Assembly: GCA_036279355.1 (NCBI GenBank)
Contig: DASUJH010000016.1
Coordinates: forward strand, 1-62,373
Direction of reading: 5' to 3'
Length of the DNA: 62,373 nt
Origin: Gemmatimonadales bacterium
Lineage (GTDB): Bacteria; Gemmatimonadota; Gemmatimonadetes; Gemmatimonadales; GWC2-71-9
The position numbers and the translations under genes are program-made. The stretch's first letter is position 1; every line of letters begins with the position of its first letter. Below the pieces are notes generated by a model, which saw only the letters and a program-made list of their open reading frames with translations, had not been told where the DNA came from and did no database searches. Shown here one piece after another: positions 32,029-40,096 of the stretch.

Positions 32029-33334
32029 GCAGCACGTCCTTCATGGTGGCGAGGGCCTGCATCGCCTCGTCATCGCGGATGACGAGGGGCGGGTTGATCC
32101 GCACCGCCGGGGTGTAGATCATCGCGAGCACGCCGCGGGCGAGCAGCGTGTCGAAGATGGAGCGGGTCGCGCGCCCGTCGAGCGGCGTGCGTGTCCCCGG
32201 CACCACCAGGTCGAAGCCGATCATGAGCCCGCGCCCGCGTGCGCCGCGAACGATGGGAATTTCGTCCTCCCAACTCGCGATCTCGTCCAGCATGCGTGCG
32301 CCGAGCGCGCGGCTGTGCTCGACCAGGTCTTCCTCCAGGATCGTCTCGATCGTGATCCGTGCGGCGCACGCCGCGAGCGGGTTGCCCCCGTACGACGACG
32401 AGCTGCCGCTCGGATTGGCCCACGGCCGGGCGAACGCGACCGCCTCGCGCGCGATGATCCCGCTCATCGGAAACCCGCCGCCGAAGCCTTTGCCCACCAG
32501 CATGACGTCAGGCCGGACCGCCTCATGCTCCACGCCGAACATCCGTCCCGTGCGGCCGAAGCCGGTGATCATCTCATCGGCAACGAGGAGCGCACCCAGC
32601 TCGTCGGCCACCGCGCGGAGGCCCGGAAGGAATCCGGGCGCGGGGACCACGTTGCCGGCGGTGCCCTGGATCGGCTCCACGATGATCGCCGCGACGTCGT
32701 TGCTCGTCTCGCATGCGATCTTCTGCCGGAGAAAATCGAGGCACGCGGCGGCGCACGATGCCTCGTCACGGCCGAGTGGCGTGCGTCCCCAGGCGGCATA
32801 GGGGCTCGAATACATGCCGGGCATGAGCGGCCCGAGCCCGTGCTTGAAGCTGCCGCTCAGGAGCGGCAGCACGCCGCCGGTCTTGCCATGGAAGCCGCCC
32901 CAGAAGCCCACCACCTCGGTGCGGCCGGTGTGCGACTTGGCGAGCCGCACCGCCGCCTCGACTGCTTCGGCGCCGCTCGAGTAGAGCTGGGTGCGGTTGA
33001 GGTCGCCCGGGGCGAGATCCGCGATGAGCCGCACCAGCGCGGCGCGGTGTTCCGACGTGAAGCTTCCCACATGCACCCGGGTGAGCTGGCGCTGCATCGC
33101 GGCGACGTAGCGAGGGTGCGCGTAGCCCAGGCTCGCGACGCCGACGCCGGCCAGGAGATCGATGTAGCGGTGGCCGTCTGCGTCATAGAGGAACGCGCCG
33201 TCCCCCCGATCGATGCAGAGCCGGCTGAAGAGGGCGACGCTCTGTGTGCCGGGGGCCAGGTGCCGCGCTTCGGCATCGAACAGCGCGCGCGAGCGCGGGC
33301 CGGGAAGGGCGAGGAGCGGCTCGACCGCGGTCAT
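32000..33334 (-). CDS. class III aminotransferase (minus arm)
   Basis: This 444-residue PLP enzyme has YIDLLAGVGVASLGYAHP at the entry, NRTQLYSSGAEAVEAAVRLA for phosphate binding, GFHGKTGGVLPL, IIVEPIQGTAGNVVP, VADEMITGFGRTG with the ring-stacking Asp, and VGKGFGGGFPMSG with the Schiff-base Lys. It resembles ornithine/GABA/acetylornithine aminotransferases, but members also aminate sugars and cyclitols. It lies between an ATP-grasp ligase and a CDP-alcohol phosphotransferase, overlapping both. A second class III enzyme lies in the plus arm. Confidence 0.88.
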   Translation of the reverse strand: MTAVEPLLALPGPRSRALFDAEARHLAPGTQSVALFSRLCIDRGDGAFLYDADGHRYIDLLAGVGVASLGYAHPRYVAAMQRQLTRVHVGSFTSEHRAALVRLIADLAPGDLNRTQLYSSGAEAVEAAVRLAKSHTGRTEVVGFWGGFHGKTGGVLPLLSGSFKHGLGPLMPGMYSSPYAAWGRTPLGRDEASCAAACLDFLRQKIACETSNDVAAIIVEPIQGTAGNVVPAPGFLPGLRAVADELGALLVADEMITGFGRTGRMFGVEHEAVRPDVMLVGKGFGGGFPMSGIIAREAVAFARPWANPSGSSSSYGGNPLAACAARITIETILEEDLVEHSRALGARMLDEIASWEDEIPIVRGARGRGLMIGFDLVVPGTRTPLDGRATRSIFDTLLARGVLAMIYTPAVRINPPLVIRDDEAMQALATMKDVLREAAERAGR

Positions 33335-34200
33335 GCGGCAACTCCGGTCCGCGCGGCGTTGTGGACGTACCGCGCGATGGCCGCCGCCGCATCCCTGCGG
33401 AAGGGCGCGAAGCTCGGCCAGTCGTTGATATCGATGAGCACCGGCGCATCCGGCGCCGGGAGTGCCACGTCGCCGCCGAAGACATTGAGGCCGAGCCGCG
33501 CGGCCGCGCCAAACGCCACGGCGCGAAGCCGGGCCTCGTCCACCCGCGGCGGAGGCGCGGCGGCCCCCGCCTCGGCGCCGTAGAACCGGAAGAAACTCTG
33601 ATCGGCGAGTCCGTAGAACTTGAGCACGGGTCCGGGCACGTGCGCCTGCACCGCAAGCCGCGTGATGCCGCGCGCGCCGAACGTGGCAATGCACGCGGGC
33701 ACCTCGTCCGGCTCGACGCAGAGCACGTCGTCCGGTCGCTCGGCGTGCACGTCGCCGCGCTTCACCCAGACGAGCGCGTGTCCCGCGAGGAAGTCGGCCA
33801 GGGCGCGCGCGGTGTCGTCCGGAATCCAGGTGGGCACGATGAGCGTGTGCGGAAACGGGATGTCGCCGCCGGCCAGCGCGCGCACCAGCGCGTGCCGGTG
33901 GCAGGCGAGGACGCTCTCCGGTCGGTTGACGACGAGCGCGCCGGCCCGCTCGACGTCGGCCAGTCGCGCGGAGGCCGCGGCGCCCTGACACATGTTGAGG
34001 ATGAGATCTGCGGCAGGCCGCGCGCGATCAGCCTCGACGTCCTGCTCGTGTGTCCTGGCGATCTCCCAGCCGCTGCGTGCGAGCTCGAGCACCACCGCGT
34101 CCATGATCGCGGCGTCGTTCGCAAGGTGCTGCTGAGGTGAGTAGGCGGGCTTGCGGTAGATCGCGACACAATGTCCCGCGCGATCACGAATTGGGGCCAA
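33331..34200 (-). CDS. ATP-grasp-fold protein
   Basis: This 289-residue protein resembles RimK/glutathione-synthase-like ATP-grasp ligases. Segments that support this are LVWVKRGDVHAERPDDVLCV (nucleotide-binding lysine strand), TRLAVQAHVPGPVLKFYGL and the C-terminal LGLNVFGGDVALPAPDAPVLIDINDWPSF, where Asp and Asn/Asp residues would bind Mg. The N-terminal domain is short. The reaction would join a carboxylate and an amine with ATP. It starts with TTG, supported by AGGAGA seven bases upstream. It is followed by an aminotransferase with an ATGA overlap, which fits amination of a carbonyl and acylation of the new amine. Confidence 0.75.
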   Translation of the reverse strand: MAPIRDRAGHCVAIYRKPAYSPQQHLANDAAIMDAVVLELARSGWEIARTHEQDVEADRARPAADLILNMCQGAAASARLADVERAGALVVNRPESVLACHRHALVRALAGGDIPFPHTLIVPTWIPDDTARALADFLAGHALVWVKRGDVHAERPDDVLCVEPDEVPACIATFGARGITRLAVQAHVPGPVLKFYGLADQSFFRFYGAEAGAAAPPPRVDEARLRAVAFGAAARLGLNVFGGDVALPAPDAPVLIDINDWPSFAPFRRDAAAAIARYVHNAARTGVAA

Positions 34201-34239
34201 AATGTCTCCTGGTTGCCGGCGCAGACTGATGCGCGCCGA

Positions 34240-34989
34240 TCATTCGCAGGAGTCCTGCCACGCAGCGGCGTCCCACGTGTTGGCGGCATCGAGGTCGCGC
34301 CGGTGATCGAGATCGATGATGCGCGCGATCTCGACCGAGCCCACCGCCGCGCCGTCGCGCACGAGGAGATCGAGAAAGGCGCGCATCCGATCCATGCCGG
34401 CCGCGCGGGCGAAGGCGGCGCGCGCGCGGGCGCGCGGCCCGAATCCGTAGAGGCCGCCGGAAACGCAGGGCGGGTCGGACGCTGCGCCGCCGATCTCGCG
34501 CACGCGGCCCTCGGTGTCGCGGCCCACGTGGAGCGGACGCTCGTCGTCGACGTGCGGCGTCACGACAAGAATCGCGTCCAGCATTTCGCACCTGGCCCGG
34601 TGATGGTCATCCGGGTCGAGCGCGCGGCGTGCGGCGTCGTGCGCGCGGGCCCAGTCGGCCCAGGGCATCACCGTGTCCACCATGCTGCAGAACACCGGGC
34701 CCGGCGGCACCGCCTCGAGTCCCACCGCGAGCGTGTGAAGCGAGGATGGCGTATGGCAACGAAGCAGGGTCGAAGGCAGCGGCAGCCGCGCGAGCTCGCA
34801 CCGCGCCGGTTCGGGCGGGACATCGTCTCTGAGCGCCACGGTCACCGAGTCTGAGCCGAGCCGTGCGAACGTGCGAATGAGCCGGACGAGTTGCGGCGTT
34901 CCGCCGACGGGGACCAGCGCCTTGGGCTCCGCCACGCCGCTCGCCGCGAGCCGGGTGCCTTCTCCGCCGGCGAGGATGAGTCCGTGCAT
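34240..34989 (-). CDS. sugar-phosphate nucleotidyltransferase
   Basis: This 249-residue protein begins with HGLILAGGEGTRL, the NTP_transferase signature in its first residues, followed by KALVPVGGTPQLVRLI with the catalytic Lys. A central FCSMVDTVMPW segment holds the metal-binding Asp. The chain ends after a helical region, without a C-terminal beta-helix. It should activate a sugar- or polyol-phosphate with CTP, GTP or UTP. Coming before two CDP-alcohol phosphotransferases, a cytidylyltransferase is attractive; an HddC-like guanylyltransferase is the alternative given the HAD and GHMP genes. Confidence 0.85.
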   Translation of the reverse strand: MHGLILAGGEGTRLAASGVAEPKALVPVGGTPQLVRLIRTFARLGSDSVTVALRDDVPPEPARCELARLPLPSTLLRCHTPSSLHTLAVGLEAVPPGPVFCSMVDTVMPWADWARAHDAARRALDPDDHHRARCEMLDAILVVTPHVDDERPLHVGRDTEGRVREIGGAASDPPCVSGGLYGFGPRARARAAFARAAGMDRMRAFLDLLVRDGAAVGSVEIARIIDLDHRRDLDAANTWDAAAWQDSCE

Positions 34990-35011
34990 GCGTGATCCGG
35001 AAAGCGTCGCG

Positions 35012-35677
35012 TCAGCGCACGAGTGGCTCGAGCTCGGCGAGCCGCGCGATGCGCGCCGTGGCGACGCCGGACGCGGGGACCGGGCGCGCGGCCGGTGCCA
35101 GCCACGCGGTGGCGAGCCCGAGCGCCGCCGCGGGCCGGATGTCGGCCTCGAAGTTGTCGCCCACCATCCAGGCATCGGCAGGGCGAGCCCCGCCGGCCGC
35201 GAGCGCGTGGAGAAAGATCGCGGCATCCGGCTTCGATGCGCCGACGATGGCCGAGTCCGCCACGACGGAAAATAGCTCGGCGATGCCGAGCTCGGCCAAG
35301 CAGCGGTCGAGGTTGCCGGTGAAGTTGGAGACGGCGCCGAGCGGGCGCCGCGCGGCGAGCCGCTCGAGCACGGGCCGGTTGCGTGTCACCGCGGCGATGG
35401 TCTCCTCGTGAAAGTCGCGGGCGACGCGCCCGAAATCGAGTCGCGCCCCGTCCGCCACGAGCCCGCGCAGGAGCTCGGCCTGCGCCCGCGCCATGGCCGC
35501 GAGGCCGAGCGTACGGATGCCGGCGCGCTGCTCCAGGCATCGGTCCGAGCGGCGGAACTGGTACTCGAATTCATCCAACGGAAGCGTGCCGCCCGCCGCC
35601 CGGTACGCGCGGTAAAATCGGACGCACCAACGCTCGCCGTCCGCGTCGAGCGTGCCACCGAAATCGAAGAGGATCAT
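35012..35677 (-). CDS. HAD-superfamily hydrolase-like protein with altered motif I
   Basis: This 221-residue protein has the HAD Rossmann fold and an alpha-helical cap. Motif I is FDFGGTLD: the nucleophile Asp5 is present, but the second Asp of DxD, the general acid/base, is Gly7. Motif II is GAVSNFTGN, motif III is a Lys in GASKPDAAIF, and motif IV is AWMVGDNFEADIRPA. The GDN-x-x-x-D end is intact. Loss of the second Asp is seen in some non-phosphatase HADs. It may be a phosphatase or mutase of a sugar-phosphate. It overlaps the permease gene as ATGA. Confidence 0.82.
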   Translation of the reverse strand: MILFDFGGTLDADGERWCVRFYRAYRAAGGTLPLDEFEYQFRRSDRCLEQRAGIRTLGLAAMARAQAELLRGLVADGARLDFGRVARDFHEETIAAVTRNRPVLERLAARRPLGAVSNFTGNLDRCLAELGIAELFSVVADSAIVGASKPDAAIFLHALAAGGARPADAWMVGDNFEADIRPAAALGLATAWLAPAARPVPASGVATARIARLAELEPLVR

Positions 35678-36552
35678 GAATGGGCGGTCAGTGCACTCTG
35701 GATGGCGTCGCCAAGCAAGGTGCAGGCCACCACGACGAGTACGAGCGCCACGCCCGGCGCGGCCGCCACCCACGGCGCGTTCATCAGCGCGTCGCGGCCC
35801 GAGGCGATCATGTTGCCCCACGACGGGGCCGGCGGCTGCACGCCGAGGCCGAGGAACGAAAGGCCTGCCTCGAGCAGGATTGCGTTGCCGACGCCGAGGG
35901 CAGCGGCCACGATCACGGGGGTCAGCACGTTGGGCAGAAGGTGCCGCGCGACCAACCGGCCGCGCCCCGCACCGAGCGCCACCGCGCCCTCCACGAACGG
36001 GCGCGCCACGAGCCCGCGCACCTCGCCATGCACCAGCCGCGCGATCGGCATCCAGCCGGTGACGCCGAGCACGACGATCGTGAGCGTGGCGCTGGGTGAC
36101 CAGAGCGCCGCGAGCAGCAGTAGCAGGACCACGCGGGGCAGCGCCAGCATGAAGTCGGTCGCCCCGAGCAGGACGATCCGCACCGGTCCGCGCCAGAGTC
36201 CGGCGACGGCGCCCACCAGCAGTCCGATCGCGAGCGAAATCGCGACTGCCAGCACGCCCACGCCGATTGACACCCGCGCGCCGTACACGAGCCGCGTCCA
36301 GACGTCGCGGCCGAGTCGATCGGTCCCGAGCAGGTGGAGCACGCCGTGCAGGTCGACGCTCGCGGGAGGCAGGAAGCGGGTCGCCACGACGTCGCGCTGG
36401 AGCGCGGGCGTGCCGGTCGAGATGAGCGGCGCCAGCGCTGCCGCGAGCACGATGATCGCGAGCACGACGGCGCCGAAGCGCCCGCGCGGGTCGCGGAGCG
36501 ATGCGCCCAGCGTGGAGGGCGCGCGGGGCGCCGGAGCCGCTTCAGCCGCCAC
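35674..36552 (-). CDS. ABC transporter permease, DppC/OppC type
   Basis: This 292-residue inner-membrane protein has six helices. The N-terminal HLLGTDRLGRDVWTRLVYGARVSI is typical for OppC/DppC, and the coupling helix EGAVALGAGRGRLVARHLLPNV contacts an ATPase. The last helix region WGNMIASGRDALMNAPWVAAAPG is also typical. It forms a heteromeric pair with the following DppB-type permease. The gene starts with GTG and overlaps the upstream permease by 11 bases. No ATPase gene is found in the window. Confidence 0.92.
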   Translation of the reverse strand: MAAEAAPAPRAPSTLGASLRDPRGRFGAVVLAIIVLAAALAPLISTGTPALQRDVVATRFLPPASVDLHGVLHLLGTDRLGRDVWTRLVYGARVSIGVGVLAVAISLAIGLLVGAVAGLWRGPVRIVLLGATDFMLALPRVVLLLLLAALWSPSATLTIVVLGVTGWMPIARLVHGEVRGLVARPFVEGAVALGAGRGRLVARHLLPNVLTPVIVAAALGVGNAILLEAGLSFLGLGVQPPAPSWGNMIASGRDALMNAPWVAAAPGVALVLVVVACTLLGDAIQSALTAHS

Positions 36553-37531
36553 GCCCCCGCCCGCCCTCGGCGCCCCGCACCCGCGGGTCGGCCCAGGCCG
36601 TGAACAGCTCGGCCAGCAGATTGCCGATCACGACCAGGATCGCGCTCACGGCGGTCGCGGCGAGCACCACCGGATAGTCCCGCGCCTGCACCGCCTCGAC
36701 CAGCACCCGTCCCACCCCGGGCCACGCAAAGATGGCCTCGACGAACACCGCGCCCGAAAAGATCGCGGGGAGCGAGAGGCCGAGCAGCGTGAGCACGGGG
36801 ATGAGCGCGTTCCGAAACGCGTGACGCAGGAGTACGCGGCGGGGCGAGAGCCCCTTGGCGCGGGCCACGGACAGAAAGAGGCTGCCGCGCAGGTCGAGCA
36901 TCGCACCGCGGACGAACCGCGCGACGCTGCCGATGCCGATGAGCGCCAGCGTGAGGAGTGGCAGCGCCAGATGTCGGAGCGCGTCGAGCGCGCGCGCGCC
37001 GGCCGGGAGAAATTCGGCGTCGAGTCCGCTCGCTCCGAAGGCGGGGAGCAGCCTGAGCTCGTAGGTGAAGACGAGCACCAGCATGAGGCCGAGCCAATAG
37101 CCCGGCAGCGCGAAAAGCGTGACGCTCACCACCGAGAGCGCGGTATCGAGCCGCGTCCCGCCCACGCCCGCCTGCATGACGCCGACCGCGATGCCGAACG
37201 CGTAGCTCAGCAGGAGCGAGAGGCCCACGAGCCACGCGGTGGCCGGCCACGCGGTGGCGAGCACCTGCCGCACGGGCCGGCCGCTCGCGATGCTCGTGCC
37301 CCAGTCGCCGCGCGCGAAGCGGCCGAGCCACTCGACGTATTGCTCGGCGACGGGCCGATCGAGGCCCAGCGTGTGCCGCTCGGCCGCGAGCTGCACCGGC
37401 GTCGCCGTCGGGCCCAGGAGCAGCGCCGCGGGATCGCCGGGCGCCACGCGGAGCAGCAGGAATACCGCCGTCACCACGCCCCAGACGACGGCGAGGCCGG
37501 CGACGCCGCGCACCAGCAGTTGGCGAATCAT
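36542..37531 (-). CDS. ABC transporter permease, DppB/OppB type
   Basis: This 329-residue inner-membrane protein has six helices. It opens with the family-typical FLLLRVAPGDPAALLLGP, includes GDWGTSIASGRPVRQVL and carries the coupling segment ARAKGLSPRRVLLRHAFRNALIPV. The ATG at 37531 begins the minus arm, 52 bases from the divergent start of its binding protein, so the three genes encode one importer for peptides or oligosaccharides. The C-terminal tail is Gly/Arg rich. Confidence 0.92.
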   Translation of the reverse strand: MIRQLLVRGVAGLAVVWGVVTAVFLLLRVAPGDPAALLLGPTATPVQLAAERHTLGLDRPVAEQYVEWLGRFARGDWGTSIASGRPVRQVLATAWPATAWLVGLSLLLSYAFGIAVGVMQAGVGGTRLDTALSVVSVTLFALPGYWLGLMLVLVFTYELRLLPAFGASGLDAEFLPAGARALDALRHLALPLLTLALIGIGSVARFVRGAMLDLRGSLFLSVARAKGLSPRRVLLRHAFRNALIPVLTLLGLSLPAIFSGAVFVEAIFAWPGVGRVLVEAVQARDYPVVLAATAVSAILVVIGNLLAELFTAWADPRVRGAEGGRGRGG

Positions 37532-37548
37532 GCCGCAATGTCGTGCGG

Positions 37549-37577
37549 TTCGCAGCCGGGGGCAATTTGAGTAGAAT
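37549..37577 (+). promoter_or_regulatory. promoter of the plus arm, leaderless
   Basis: TTCGCA (37549-37554) and TAGAAT (37572-37577) are spaced by 17 bases. The -10 ends six bases before GTG 37584, so transcription should begin at or next to the start codon. The divergent minus-arm promoter must overlap this 52-base gap, which allows joint control. Confidence 0.55.
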
Positions 37578-37583
37578 CCGCGA

Positions 37584-39062
37584 GTGCTTCGTTTGCCGAG
37601 TCGCTCCGTGTCGCGCGCCGCCATCGCGGCGGCCGCCGTTGCCGTCGCGGTCGCCGTGCCTGCCTGCCGCCCCGCCGCGGCGCTCCGCGGCGCCACGGTG
37701 CTCTACGCCTCGGGTGCGGATCTTCAGAGCATCAACCCGCTTCTCACCCTGCACCCGCTCGCGAGGCAGGTGCAGAAGTACGTGCTGCTCACGACGCTCG
37801 CGCGCTACGATTCGGCGCTCCGGCCCGTGCCGTACCTCGCGCGGGCGTGGCGGTGGTCGGACGATCGCCGCACGCTCGCCTTCGCGTTGCACCGCGACGT
37901 GCGCTGGCACGACGGGGTTGCCACCACCGCGCGAGACGTCGCCTGGACCCTCGACGCGGCGCGCCGCCCGGCAACCGGGTATCCGCGCGCCAACGATCTC
38001 GCCGATCTCGAGCGCGTGGACGCGCCGGATGACTCGACCGCCGTGCTCCGTTTCCGCACGCCCCAGGACGACTTTCCCGACGTGCTCACCGACCTCGCCA
38101 TTCTCCCCGCGCATCTGCTCGATTCGGTGCCGCCCGGGCGCCTGCGCGGGGCCGCATGGAACCAGCGCCCCGTGGGCAACGGACCGTTCCGCTTCGTGTC
38201 CCACCAACCCAACCGGCGCTGGGTGTTCGAGCGTAATCCCGACTTCCCCGCGTCGCTCGGCGGGCCGCCGCGACTCCAGCGCTTCGTCGTCGCGGTGGTG
38301 GACGAGCCGGTGACCAAGCTCGCCGCCCTCGTCTCGGGTGAGCTCGACATCGCCGGCATCCAGCCGGCGCACGTCGCGTTCGTGCGGCGCGACCCGCGGC
38401 TCGAGGTGCTCGACTATCCGCTGCTCTTCACCTATGGCATCGTGCTCAACACGCGGCGGCCGCCGTTCGACCGGCTCGCCGCGCGCCGCGCCGTGTCCGC
38501 GGCGCTCGACCGGCGCGAAATCGTCCAGGCGTACGTGTACGGCTACGGCACGCCCGCGACCGGCCCCGTGCCGCCCGGCGTGCCCGGCGCGCTGGCGCTC
38601 ACGCCTACGCCGCCATCGATGCCGCATGCCGCGCGCCTTGCCGCAGCGCGCCGCGCCGACCCCGTACGCATCGAGCTGCTCACCGTCGGCAGCGGGGATA
38701 ACGTGCTGGAGCAACTGATCCAGGCCCAGCTTCGCGACGCCGGCTTCAGCGTCGTCATCCGGCAGCTCGAGCTTTCGGCGTTTCTCGGCCGCGTGTACGG
38801 GCCGGCGCACGATTTCGACGCCGCGGTGCTCGGCGTTTCGGGCGATCTCGGACTCGGCTATCTTGGGCCGCTCGCCGCCCTCGCGGGCCTCGACGCCCCG
38901 CGCGACCCCGCCGCGGCCCAGCGCTTCTTCGCCGATTCGGTGCCGGTCGCCTTTCTTTATCATGCGCGCGGCGTACAGGGAATGAACCGGCGAGTGCGCG
39001 GCGTCACGATGGATCTCCGGGGAGAGCTCGTTACAGTGCACGACTGGTGGGTGCGGGAGTGA
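37584..39062 (+). CDS. ABC transporter substrate-binding protein, family 5 (Dpp/Opp type)
   Basis: This 492-residue lipoprotein has the signal AVAVPAC with the acylated Cys near residue 28. The family 5 landmarks are ASGADLQSINPLLTLHP, YLARAWRWSDDRRTLAFALH with RDVRWHDGVATTARDVAWTL, and VGNGPFRFVSHQPNRRWVFERNP. The protein is slightly short and the C-terminal lobe is compressed. Family 5 proteins bind peptides, and in several phyla oligosaccharides. It lies divergent from its permeases. It begins with GTG and probably has a leaderless mRNA. Its stop overlaps the kinase start as GTGA. Confidence 0.9.
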   Translation: MLRLPSRSVSRAAIAAAAVAVAVAVPACRPAAALRGATVLYASGADLQSINPLLTLHPLARQVQKYVLLTTLARYDSALRPVPYLARAWRWSDDRRTLAFALHRDVRWHDGVATTARDVAWTLDAARRPATGYPRANDLADLERVDAPDDSTAVLRFRTPQDDFPDVLTDLAILPAHLLDSVPPGRLRGAAWNQRPVGNGPFRFVSHQPNRRWVFERNPDFPASLGGPPRLQRFVVAVVDEPVTKLAALVSGELDIAGIQPAHVAFVRRDPRLEVLDYPLLFTYGIVLNTRRPPFDRLAARRAVSAALDRREIVQAYVYGYGTPATGPVPPGVPGALALTPTPPSMPHAARLAAARRADPVRIELLTVGSGDNVLEQLIQAQLRDAGFSVVIRQLELSAFLGRVYGPAHDFDAAVLGVSGDLGLGYLGPLAALAGLDAPRDPAAAQRFFADSVPVAFLYHARGVQGMNRRVRGVTMDLRGELVTVHDWWVRE

Positions 39063-40096
39063 GCGGCGCCGGAGATGGCCCGCACGTGAATCGACCGCGC
39101 GCGGCGTCCGCCGAGGCGCCGGTGCGGCTCGATTTCGCCGGCGGGTGGACCGACGTGCCCCCGTTCTCCGCGCGCGAGGGCGGCGTCGCGGTGAACGCCG
39201 CCATCCGGCTGTTCGCGCGCGCCACCGTCGAGCCGGGCGGCCGCTCGGTCAGGCTTTGCTCGGAGGACCTGGGCGAGCGGGTCGAGCTCGCGGCCGGGGC
39301 CGCGCCGCCGCTCGAAGGGAGGCTCGGTCTCCTCGGCGCGGCGCTGCGGGTAATGCCGGCCGCCGGTCCGCTCACGCTCACGACCCGTTGCGGCGCGCCG
39401 ATCGGCGGTGGGCTCGGCAGCTCCGGCGCGCTCGACGTTGCGATGGTTGGCGCACTCGCCGCCGCCACGGGCATCTCGCTCGCGCCGCATGAGCTGGCCG
39501 AGCGCGCGTGGCGCCTCGAAGCGGTCGAGGCGCGGGTGCCGGGAGGCAAACAGGATCAGTACTCGGCCGCACTCGGAGGATTCAACCTGCTGACGTTCCG
39601 CGATCCTGAAGTCACGGTGGACCCGCTCCGGCTCGACCCGGCCACGGCGGCCGAGCTCGAGCACCGACTCGTGCTCTGCTACACGGGCGCATCGCGCTTT
39701 TCCGGCTCTACGATTGGCCGGGTGATGGCGGAGTACGAGGCGGGTAATGCGGCCGTGGGCAATGCGCTCCGCCGCCTGCGCGACGTGGCGTGCCGGATGG
39801 CCGATGCGCTCCGGGCCGGCGATCTCGCGCGCATGGGCCGGCTGCTCTCCGAGAACTGGACCCAGCAACAGGCGCTCGACGCCGGTATGCGGACCGCGGA
39901 GATGGCCGAGCTGGAGGACGCGATGCAGCGGACCGGTGCGCTGGGGGGTAAGGCGGCGGGCTCCGGGGCAGGCGGGTGCATGTTCTTTCTCGCGCCCGAC
40001 GCCGCGACGGCCAGCCGCATGCGCACCGCAGCCGCCGGCGCGGGCGCGGTCGTCTTTCCCGTGCGCTGGGCCAGCGAAGGAGCATGCGCGTGCTGA
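39059..40096 (+). CDS. GHMP-superfamily sugar kinase
   Basis: This 345-residue cytosolic kinase has PVRLDFAGGWTDVPPFSAREGG at the N-terminus, typical of HddA and fucokinase/galacturonokinase-like members, then the phosphate loop APIGGGLGSSGAL near residues 117-129, and the C-terminal GHMP motif GGKAAGSGAGGCMFFL. HddA phosphorylates D-glycero-D-manno-heptose 7-phosphate at C1, other relatives phosphorylate free sugars or sugar acids at C1. GTG 39059 is chosen from the GTGA overlap with the previous stop; GTG 39047 is also possible. It overlaps the next gene by 13 bases. Confidence 0.87.
   Translation: MSGAGDGPHVNRPRAASAEAPVRLDFAGGWTDVPPFSAREGGVAVNAAIRLFARATVEPGGRSVRLCSEDLGERVELAAGAAPPLEGRLGLLGAALRVMPAAGPLTLTTRCGAPIGGGLGSSGALDVAMVGALAAATGISLAPHELAERAWRLEAVEARVPGGKQDQYSAALGGFNLLTFRDPEVTVDPLRLDPATAAELEHRLVLCYTGASRFSGSTIGRVMAEYEAGNAAVGNALRRLRDVACRMADALRAGDLARMGRLLSENWTQQQALDAGMRTAEMAELEDAMQRTGALGGKAAGSGAGGCMFFLAPDAATASRMRTAAAGAGAVVFPVRWASEGACAC

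Noticed and set aside
35922-39041. Antisense open frame of over 1000 codons opposite the permeases and the binding protein
   Set aside because: Composition is His/Arg/Glu-rich without fold features. It runs opposite clear permease and binding-protein genes; at this GC content long open antisense frames are expected. The same applies to long minus frames at 4550-7021, 20177-22852 and 39679-42525.
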